A stretch of 11,733 nt of DNA from assembly GCA_023447335.1 (NCBI GenBank), contig JAEXOD010000075.1, forward strand, positions 1-11,733. Reading direction: 5' to 3'. The position numbers and the translations under genes are program-made. The stretch comes from Bacteroidota bacterium. GTDB taxonomy: Bacteria; Bacteroidota; Ignavibacteria; Ignavibacteriales; Melioribacteraceae. The notes under the pieces were generated by a model, which did not search any database, had not been told where the DNA came from, and was given only the letters and a program-made list of their open reading frames with translations. Below are positions 1-5,901 of this stretch, piece after piece (the first letter of the stretch is position 1; each line of letters starts with the position of its first letter).

Positions 1-2
1 AT

Positions 3-290
3 ATAGTTCCGACTAACTTCTTTATGGCACAAAATTATCCTAATCCGTTTAATCCGTCAACAAATATTAAATTTGGAATTTCTGCTGCATCTAACGTGAA
101 AGTTGCAATTTATAACATGTTAGGTCAACAAATCAAAACATTAGTTAACGGAACACTTGCAGCCGGAAACTACAATTTAACTTGGGACGGTACAAATGAA
201 GCAGGTATAAAAGTTGCCGGCGGTGCTTATATTTATAGAATTACTGCAGGTAATTTTGTTGATACCAAAAAAATGTTACTGCTTAAATAG
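3..290 (+). CDS. C-terminal end of a secreted protein with a type IX secretion (Por) sorting domain (5'-partial)
   Basis: The reading frame is open to the left edge of the window, so this is only the tail of a larger protein. The visible 95 residues begin IVPTNFFMAQNYPNPFNPST, the standard opening of the T9SS type A sorting domain (TIGR04183 family). A short beta-sandwich resembling the FlgD Ig-like fold follows: NIKF, VKVAIYNMLGQQIKTL, GNYNLTWDGTNEAG, GGAYIYRI, and a terminal KKMLLLK. In this family the domain directs export across the outer membrane through the Por system and is then cleaved or used for surface attachment. The cargo part lies outside the window, so its enzymatic or structural role cannot be stated. 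The ATG at 24 falls inside the conserved motif region and is not the real start. A strong terminator follows 30 bp after the stop. Confidence 0.9.
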   Translation: MVPTNFFMAQNYPNPFNPSTNIKFGISAASNVKVAIYNMLGQQIKTLVNGTLAAGNYNLTWDGTNEAGIKVAGGAYIYRITAGNFVDTKKMLLLK

Positions 291-319
291 TTTTGAATTC
301 TAAATAGTTAATTTTGAAT

Positions 320-355
320 AATCCCTGTTCCATACTAGAACGGGGATTTTTTTTT
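320..355 (+). terminator. Rho-independent terminator of the sorting-domain gene
   Basis: An 11-bp stem (AATCCCTGTTC at 320-330 pairing with GAACGGGGATT at 338-348, with one G:T pair) encloses the 7-nt loop CATACTA and runs into a tract of nine T (347-355). It sits 30 bp after the stop of the preceding gene and should end that transcript. Confidence 0.88.
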
Positions 356-507
356 GAATAAATTGTTATTACCAATATTTCAAGGTAGTAGTAATTGACT
401 TAATAATAATTAAGAACTATTGCACAGAAAAGTTTTATAGTAACAATATAATATATAAAATCCTCAACAATAGAATAAGAAACTTAAACTAAATACGAAT
501 ATAATTA

Positions 508-817
508 GAGGCTGTATAAAAAGTTGTTTTTTGTCGTTTTAAAGAGCAATTATATCGCAAAAACTCGATTTATTAATCCTCATTAACATTTAAACCCACT
601 CATCCCCAGACTCCTGATCTAAACCCTAAGGAAGGGGTGATGGCACTTTTCTACCCATTTTATTATAATAAGTTACGGATATTTTTCGGCGTTTGGCAAT
701 TTGTCTAAAACTGAATTATTTAATGTATTATTCCCCCTCTTTAGAATTTAGAGAGGGGGTTAGGGGGTGAGTGTTCGCAACTTATTTATAAAATTTAATC
801 CCTTTTTATACAGTCCC
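508..817. mobile_element. MITE-like non-coding palindromic element of about 310 bp
   Basis: The element is bounded by imperfect 16-bp terminal inverted repeats. The left end is GAGGCTGTATAAAAAG (508-523). The right end, read on the other strand, is GGGACTGTATAAAAAG (802-817), and 14 of 16 positions match. Nested inside are a second imperfect inverted pair (CACTCATCCCC at 597-607 against GGGGTGAGTG at 764-773) and a strong C-run/G-run hairpin at 733-759. No credible open reading frame lies within it. Termini of the form GnGnCTGTATAAAAAG resemble insertion-sequence ends, so a deletion derivative or MITE mobilised by a transposase elsewhere is a reasonable reading. No clear target-site duplication is visible in the flanks (left ...ATAATTA, right AATAAGT...). 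It could instead be a degenerate intergenic repeat family. Function is inferred only from structure. Confidence 0.55.
733..759. repeat. C-run/G-run hairpin inside the palindromic element
   Basis: CCCCCTCT (733-740) and AGAGGGGG (752-759) form a perfect 8-bp GC-rich stem around an 11-nt AT-rich loop. The following bases repeat the G-run theme (TTAGGGGGTGAG, 760-771). In DNA this AT-rich it is the most stable local structure in the intergenic region. It looks like part of the mobile or repeat element rather than a terminator, because no T tract follows on either strand. Confidence 0.6.
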
Positions 818-846
818 AATAAGTAAATATTAAATCTATTTTGAAC

Positions 847-887
847 AAGAATCCTTAATTCAAATTACTATTTAATTAAGAATTCTT
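847..887. repeat. Long AT-rich hairpin downstream of tex, possible transcription end signal
   Basis: AAGAATCCTTAATT (847-860) pairs with AATTAAGAATTCTT (874-887) at 13 of 14 positions around a 13-nt loop. It begins 28 bp beyond the tex stop codon on the minus strand, where a terminator would be expected. No run of U follows the stem in that direction, so it is not a canonical intrinsic terminator. It may stabilise the mRNA 3' end or act with Rho. Confidence 0.45.
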
Positions 888-915
888 ATAAATCGGAGGG
901 GGTAACTAATTTTTA

Positions 916-3084
916 TCAAGATTTTCTGCTTAATGCGATGCGTCCTTTTTTAGAATCAATTGAAATAATTGTAACATCGATAATATCGCCTACATTTAAT
1001 GCCTCTAAAGGATTTTTTACAAATTTATCTGCAATTTGTGAAATGTGTAACAATCCGTCATTTTTTACACCGATATCAACAAAAGCTCCGAAATCAACTA
1101 TGTTTCTTACAGTGCCTTTTAATTTCATTCCCGGTTCAAGGTCTTCTATTTTTAAAATATCACTGCGTAAAATTGGTTTTGGCATCTCTTCACGCGGATC
1201 TCTTCCGGGTTTTTTCAAGTTGTCGAGAATATCGGTTAAAGTTGGTTCGCCTATATTTATTTCTTTAGCAATTTTCGAAATTCCTTTTTTATTAACTAAT
1301 AGTTCAACAAACGCACCTTTAGAAGATATTTCTGCTTCAGTAATATTACATAAATCTAAAAGCTTCTTAGTTGCAGTATAAGATTCCGGGTGAATGAAGG
1401 TATTATCTAATGGGTTTTCTCCGCCAGATATTTTTAAGAAACCGGCGCATTGTTCAAAAGCTTTTTCACCCAACCCCGTAACATTCATTAATTCGGTACG
1501 TGAATTAAATTTGCCGTTTAATTCGCGGTAACGTATTACGCTATTTGCAATACGTTTGTTTAATCCACTAACGTAAGTTAGTAACGCAGAGCTTGCTGTA
1601 TTTAAGTCAACACCTACATAGTTAACACAACTTACAACAACGTCATCAAGTTTTTTTGCAAGTAATTTTTGATCAACATCGTGCTGATATAATCCGACAC
1701 CGATTGATTTGGGGTCAATTTTAACTAATTCGGCTAACGGATCTAATACACGCCTTGCTATACTTATGTTTCCTCTTTGGCTCGCTTCAAGATCGGGGAA
1801 TTCTTGGCGAGCTAATTCGCTTGCCGAATATACTGAAGCCCCTGCTTCGCTGACAATCATATAATGAATATCTAATTTGTTAGTTTTTATCATTTCTGCA
1901 ACTAAAGATTCAGTCTCACGACTTGCAGTTCCGTTACCGATGGCAATCAATTCCACATTGTGTTTCTTAATTAAAGCAAGCATTACTTTTTTTGCTTCTT
2001 CGGGTCTGTTTTGAGGCGGATGAGGATAAATCGTCATTCCTTCCAAATATTTGCCTGTAGTATCAATAACAGCCAGCTTACTACCGCTAACAAATCCTGG
2101 GTCAATACCCATAATTATCTTATTTGCTAAAGGGGGTTGCAATAATAATTGTTTTAAGTTAGCCGCAAAGATTTCGATTGCATGTAAATCGGCTATTTCT
2201 GTAAGATCATTACGTAATTCTCTCTCAATACTCGGAAAGATAAGTCTTGCAAATGAATCTGCATTAACTTCGTTAAGGATATCTAAAAAAACGCTTTTCT
2301 TGTATTTGAAGTATGAATTAAATAGTACATTTAAAATTTCATCATTATCAAAATTAATATTAACGCGTAAAAATTTATCCCTTTCGCCGCGATTTAATGC
2401 TAAGGTTTGGTATGGTTTAATTTTGCTAATTTCAATTTTAAACTCATGATAAATTTCATAAACGTCTTTTTTATTCGGAGGTAAATCAGATTCTTTTGTA
2501 TTGGCTTTAACAGAACTTATAAAGCCGTATTTGTATAGGTATTCACGTAATGCTTGTCTGCTTTCAGCATTTTCGCTAATCATTTCGGCTATAATATCCT
2601 TTGCACCCTGCAATGCTTCATCGGTTGAATTAACACCCAAATCAGGATTAATAAACTCTGTCAATTTTTCTTCAAAATTACCTTCAAATTTAGGATTATC
2701 AATAATAAATAAAGCAAGGGGTTCAAGACCTTTTGCCTTTGCTATGGTTCCTCTTGTTTTGCGTTTTGGTTTATACGGTAAGTATAAATCTTCAACTTCT
2801 TGTAATTTGGTTGCAGCAACAATTTTATCTCTTAATTCATCGGTTAGTTTGCCTTGTTCTTCAATACTTTTTAGAACAGTCTGTTTTCTTTCTTCCAATA
2901 AAGTAAGGTAGTTTAATCTTTCTTCTATATTACGTAACTGCTCTTCATCTAATCCGTCTGTTTTTTCTTTACGATAGCGAGCAATAAAGGGAATAGTTGC
3001 ACCTTCGGCAAAAAGTTCGACAACTGACAAAACTTGACTTTCTTTAATTTTTAATTCTTTTGAAATTACGTTAGGTATATTCAT
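916..3084 (-). CDS. tex: Tex family S1 RNA-binding protein
   Basis: This is a complete Tex (YhgF-type) protein of about 722 residues, within the usual range for the family. In order it shows the N-terminal Tex helical region (IPFIARYRKE, DLYLPYKPKRKTRGTIA), a YqgF/RNase H-like domain starting near residue 325 (IIMGIDPGFVSGSKLAVID), a helix-hairpin-helix region at about 500-550 (YVSGLNKRIA, LMNVTGLGEKAFEQCAGFL) and a C-terminal S1 domain at about 646-720 (GTVRNIVDFGAFVDIGV, NDGLLHISQ). Tex proteins bind nucleic acids in the cytoplasm and have been linked to transcription-complex processing and stress tolerance; the exact role here is not visible. I chose the ATG at 3084 because conserved sequence begins there (MNIPNVISKELKIKES). 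An in-frame TTG at 3117 would add 11 non-conserved residues. The upstream GAGAG is only a weak ribosome-binding match. The gene is monocistronic as far as can be seen and divergent from the next one. Confidence 0.95.
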   Translation of the reverse strand: MNIPNVISKELKIKESQVLSVVELFAEGATIPFIARYRKEKTDGLDEEQLRNIEERLNYLTLLEERKQTVLKSIEEQGKLTDELRDKIVAATKLQEVEDLYLPYKPKRKTRGTIAKAKGLEPLALFIIDNPKFEGNFEEKLTEFINPDLGVNSTDEALQGAKDIIAEMISENAESRQALREYLYKYGFISSVKANTKESDLPPNKKDVYEIYHEFKIEISKIKPYQTLALNRGERDKFLRVNINFDNDEILNVLFNSYFKYKKSVFLDILNEVNADSFARLIFPSIERELRNDLTEIADLHAIEIFAANLKQLLLQPPLANKIIMGIDPGFVSGSKLAVIDTTGKYLEGMTIYPHPPQNRPEEAKKVMLALIKKHNVELIAIGNGTASRETESLVAEMIKTNKLDIHYMIVSEAGASVYSASELARQEFPDLEASQRGNISIARRVLDPLAELVKIDPKSIGVGLYQHDVDQKLLAKKLDDVVVSCVNYVGVDLNTASSALLTYVSGLNKRIANSVIRYRELNGKFNSRTELMNVTGLGEKAFEQCAGFLKISGGENPLDNTFIHPESYTATKKLLDLCNITEAEISSKGAFVELLVNKKGISKIAKEINIGEPTLTDILDNLKKPGRDPREEMPKPILRSDILKIEDLEPGMKLKGTVRNIVDFGAFVDIGVKNDGLLHISQIADKFVKNPLEALNVGDIIDVTIISIDSKKGRIALSRKS

Positions 3085-3187
3085 TCTTACTCTCAAAAAT
3101 TTTTGTATGCAAAACAAACAACTTTTTTTGAATTAAACAACTTGTAAATTAAAATAATTTTTATATAATCATCTCCGTCAAAATAGA

Positions 3188-3219
3188 TTTGAATACAATT
3201 TAATAAAAGTATATATTTG
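3188..3219 (+). promoter_or_regulatory. Promoter candidate for the TPR/coiled-coil membrane protein gene
   Basis: TTTG (3188-3191), a 20-bp spacer and TATATTTG (3212-3219) exactly fit the Bacteroidota-type -33/-7 pattern (TTTG, 19-21 bp, TAnnTTTG). The same bases also read as a sigma70-like pair, TTGAAT, 17 bp, TATATT. Transcription would start near 3226, about 27 bp before the ATG at 3253. This is pattern matching only, in a very AT-rich region. Confidence 0.5.
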
Positions 3220-3252
3220 TGAATGGAAAAAATAACTACTCGGATTAGGTAA

Positions 3253-5109
3253 ATGTTTCCGGAAAATTTTAATAATGATGCCGAACTTGGAAAGGAATTA
3301 ACTGTAGCCAGATTTAAAAGTTTTGCTTCAGAAAAATTTCAAGATATGTTAAATTCCTATTCGGGGATGGAAGATTTTCTTAGAAATACGGCAAGGCATT
3401 ATTCGCTAAATTTACCGATGGATATAAATGAATACCTAATAAATGAAAATTCGGTTACGTATATTTGGTTATCCGGGCATCCTGCACTAACTGCCGCCGA
3501 AGAATTATTCAAACTTGATAAACCCGATACAATTAATTTAATAAAACAGAATAATTCTCTCGCAGAAGTTAAAAAATTCTATTCAAATTGGTTATTGCAA
3601 AAAAACGAAAAAGAAAAACAATATTTTGCATTATCGACTATTAATCAAATTGAAAAAGAATCTACGAGTAAAGAATATGTTAAACAGTTTATGTATGCAA
3701 CAATATTGGCATATGAAAAGTCCATAAATTCACCGGAAAAGGCAGTACAGGTACTTTATAAAAACAAAGAGAACATAGAAAATGCGGGAGGATTAAATCC
3801 TGATTTAAGAAAAGAACTACTTTATTTTACATTATTATTTTTGGGGTTTATCTATTTAAAAGAAGGTGCAATTAATGAAGCCGATCAGAAGTTTTATGAT
3901 GCATTAAATGTTAAGCCAAACGGAATTACGGCAATGTACTATTGTGCAAAGACTCAATTGATATTAGGTAATCACGGAAAAGCAATAGAATTTATTAGTG
4001 GTTTAATTTCTTTTGATAAAACAAGATTTAACTATGCAATTAAAAATAATAACCTTGTTATGTTTAATTATTTCTTGAATAGTGCCGTTACCTATAATAT
4101 ATTTAGTGAAGAAAGTTTTGCAATTTTATTGAATGATTTGGATTTTATATTAAAAACTTCTATGTCCCCCGAAGTGACCAACATAGAAGCTTTAAGTGAA
4201 AGATTAGAGTCCTTTAATGAGTTACCGATAAAAGAATTTTTTGATGAAGATACAATAAAAAACCTAAAATTTATGGAAAAGTATCTTGAATTTTATAAAA
4301 CTAATAGAAATTTTTTACTTACTTGTGTAACTCAATATTTAGGCGATAAATTTAATAATGTAATCTCAAGGACAATTGAAAATATAAAAAAACACTATTT
4401 TGATAAAGCAAAAGAATCGCTTGCGGTTTATGCTGAAGAAATAGAGAAAAACACACATACTATACGACTTTTGCAGCGAGAACTTGAAGATAATAAGCTT
4501 AAAGCCGGAAAAAAAATGGAAGATAGGATTAAACTTACCGAAAATGAATCCTTAGAAAAAATTACTGCTATTGAAAAGCGAATTGAATTTTTAGACGATG
4601 ATCATAAATTTAATCCCGGTGCCGCATTTAATACTGCAATGATCTACAATATTATAATATCTTTAATTATTTTTATAATAGGCGGTTTTGGTACAGGTTT
4701 AGGAAGTACAGAAAGCGGTGACGGTGCGTTTAACAGTATTCTAACCACAATTATTATTAACGGCACAAAATGGGGAGGAATAGCATTTTTATTAGGTTTA
4801 ATTGCTTCATTTGTTAGCGCTACAAGTACTATTTGGGAAAGAAGCAACGAAAAAAATAGACTGATTAAACAAATCGGATTGGTTAAAATTGTAAAAGAAA
4901 AAGAAATTGAAGAAGTTAAAAGCGAACATGATAAGTTTATTAAACAGTTTGAAAAAAATTTTTTTGATAGAATTAAAACTTTGGAAAATACAATTGATAG
5001 AATAAGCAAAGAAAAAATTGAAAAATCGCAAGAGTTATATGACAATGCAAACGAAAAAATAAAAGATATTAGTATTTATTTAGAGTCTATAAAAATTCCG
5101 AATTATTAA
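3253..5109 (+). CDS. Unrecognised membrane-anchored protein with TPR-like helices and coiled coils
   Basis: I do not recognise a named family. The 618-residue protein has no signal peptide and appears almost wholly helical. Residues around 189-260 look like tetratricopeptide-type helix pairs (FLGFIYLKEGAINEADQKFY, AKTQLILGNHGKAIEFISGL). Residues about 375-455 are strongly charged and heptad-like, consistent with a coiled coil. Two hydrophobic segments follow, about 463-486 and 505-527, separated by a Gly/Ser-rich loop (FGTGLGSTESGDGAFNS), so the protein probably makes a membrane hairpin. A second charged coiled coil fills 530-612. With both ends on the same side, the long soluble parts are most simply cytoplasmic. 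A scaffold or trafficking role is possible but is inference. ATG 3253 is preceded by a weak TTAGG and a good promoter candidate. The next gene lies 123 bp away with its own promoter candidate, so a functional link to the downstream operon is not established. Confidence 0.85.
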   Translation: MFPENFNNDAELGKELTVARFKSFASEKFQDMLNSYSGMEDFLRNTARHYSLNLPMDINEYLINENSVTYIWLSGHPALTAAEELFKLDKPDTINLIKQNNSLAEVKKFYSNWLLQKNEKEKQYFALSTINQIEKESTSKEYVKQFMYATILAYEKSINSPEKAVQVLYKNKENIENAGGLNPDLRKELLYFTLLFLGFIYLKEGAINEADQKFYDALNVKPNGITAMYYCAKTQLILGNHGKAIEFISGLISFDKTRFNYAIKNNNLVMFNYFLNSAVTYNIFSEESFAILLNDLDFILKTSMSPEVTNIEALSERLESFNELPIKEFFDEDTIKNLKFMEKYLEFYKTNRNFLLTCVTQYLGDKFNNVISRTIENIKKHYFDKAKESLAVYAEEIEKNTHTIRLLQRELEDNKLKAGKKMEDRIKLTENESLEKITAIEKRIEFLDDDHKFNPGAAFNTAMIYNIIISLIIFIIGGFGTGLGSTESGDGAFNSILTTIIINGTKWGGIAFLLGLIASFVSATSTIWERSNEKNRLIKQIGLVKIVKEKEIEEVKSEHDKFIKQFEKNFFDRIKTLENTIDRISKEKIEKSQELYDNANEKIKDISIYLESIKIPNY

Positions 5110-5147
5110 TTAACTACTAAAAATTTTAAGGCAGAGCAAAGGATTAG

Positions 5148-5178
5148 ATTGTAATTTATTATAAATAATGATTACAAT
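5148..5178. repeat. AT-rich inverted repeat ahead of the Ehr-like operon, possible operator
   Basis: ATTGTAAT (5148-5155) and ATTACAAT (5171-5178) form a perfect 8-bp inverted repeat, with an inner TTATT/AATAA pair extending the dyad. It ends directly at the putative -33 element of the operon promoter and has no T tract after it, so an operator for a dimeric regulator fits better than a terminator. The autogenous HTH protein encoded next is one candidate binder; this is speculative. Confidence 0.35.
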
Positions 5179-5208
5179 TGGTTAATAGTCAAAAAAATAA
5201 TAAGTTTA
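5178..5208 (+). promoter_or_regulatory. Promoter candidate for the HTH-EIIA/Ehr-like operon
   Basis: TTG (5178-5180), a 20-bp spacer and TAAGTTTA (5201-5208) match seven of eight positions of TAnnTTTG, with the same spacing as the candidate at 3188-3219. The start would fall near 5215, leaving an AT-only leader of about 18 nt. No Shine-Dalgarno sequence precedes the ATG at 5233, as is common in Bacteroidota-type translation starts. Confidence 0.4.
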
Positions 5209-5232
5209 AATATTAAATAAAAATTATTTGTT

Positions 5233-5901
5233 ATGAATTTAGAAATTAATGATATTCAAAAACTACTTTTAATTAGTGAAAAAGAGATTAAGCAACTAAT
5301 TAAAACTAATGAAATTCCTCATGTTACTATTAATGATAAACATCTTTTTAATAAGCAACAAATTATAGAGTGGGCTTTAACTAAAAACCTTACCTTAAAT
5401 ATCGGCAGTAACGAAAAACTTAACGAGTACAGCGTTAGTACAATTAGCAATTTACTTACCGGCGATTCTTTTTTTTATAACTGTGATTTTAACAATACAA
5501 ACTATATTGATAAAATGACCGAGATGTTAAAAATTGATGCCGATAAAGAGATTATTGCTGCTTTATTGCATAGTCGCGAAATGTTGATGAGCACTTCAAT
5601 TGGAAACGGTATCAGTTTACCTCATCCGCGTGTACCTATTTTATTAGGGCAAGAAAAGCCTTTGCTTAATTTCTTTTTTACAAACGAACCGGTAAAAATT
5701 GATTCGGTTGACGGTAAACCTGTACATACTTTTGTTTTGCTGATCTCGCAATCAATTAAACAACACTTAAGTCTTCTTGCTCATATCAGTTATCTTTTAT
5801 CAAAAGAGTTATTTAGGTTTGCCTTAGAGAAAAGATTAAATTATAATGAGATTTTTGATATTATCGTAAAAACAGAAGAGGAGAAAAATAGTAATAAATG
5901 A
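5233..5901 (+). CDS. Excisionase-like HTH fused to PTS EIIA (PtsN/fructose-type) domain, probable regulator
   Basis: Residues 1-55 resemble the excisionase/MerR-type helix-turn-helix (IQKLLLISEKEIKQLIKTNE, IPHVTINDKHLFNKQQIIEW). Residues about 68-218 match the type 2 PTS EIIA domain: SREMLMSTSIGNGISLPHPR carries the canonical phosphorylatable histidine, here His131, and a typical C-terminal helix follows (LSLLAHISYLLSKELFRF). In this family the His receives phosphate from HPr or NPr. Copies without sugar permease domains, such as PtsN, are regulatory rather than transport proteins, and no EIIB/EIIC lies nearby. The stop overlaps the next start (ATGA at 5898-5901), so it is translationally coupled to the HyfB-like gene, the first structural gene of the ion-pumping complex. 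I infer a sensor or regulator of that complex at the DNA or protein level. Domain calls are firm; the biological role is inference. Confidence 0.85.
   Translation: MNLEINDIQKLLLISEKEIKQLIKTNEIPHVTINDKHLFNKQQIIEWALTKNLTLNIGSNEKLNEYSVSTISNLLTGDSFFYNCDFNNTNYIDKMTEMLKIDADKEIIAALLHSREMLMSTSIGNGISLPHPRVPILLGQEKPLLNFFFTNEPVKIDSVDGKPVHTFVLLISQSIKQHLSLLAHISYLLSKELFRFALEKRLNYNEIFDIIVKTEEEKNSNK

Noticed and set aside
24..290. A complete 88-residue small protein starting at ATG 24
   Set aside because: The frame is open upstream to the window edge and the Met lies within the conserved run-in to the sorting domain, so it is a C-terminal fragment.
395..423. TTGACT-N17-TATTGC as a promoter in the first intergenic region
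   Set aside because: The -10 half matches at only three of six positions and no gene follows on that strand.
894..902. CGGAGGGGG as a strong ribosome-binding site on the plus strand
   Set aside because: No start codon follows at a usable distance; the next plus-strand ATG (938) opens only an antisense frame within tex.
356..915. CRISPR array, tRNA or structured RNA gene in the longest gap
   Set aside because: The repeats are inverted rather than regularly spaced direct repeats, and no cloverleaf or known riboswitch-like pattern could be recognised by eye.
938..2911. Several plus-strand open frames of 89-147 codons opposite tex
   Set aside because: They are antisense to a well-conserved gene and show no recognisable protein features; they arise from its codon use.
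4644..5045. Minus-strand hydrophobic open frames opposite the TPR/coiled-coil gene
   Set aside because: Low-complexity Phe/Leu/Ser-rich translations caused by the A-rich coiled-coil codons on the other strand.
5233..5901. Sugar-transporting PTS component
   Set aside because: No EIIB or EIIC domain occurs in the protein or its neighbours, and an N-terminal HTH indicates regulation.
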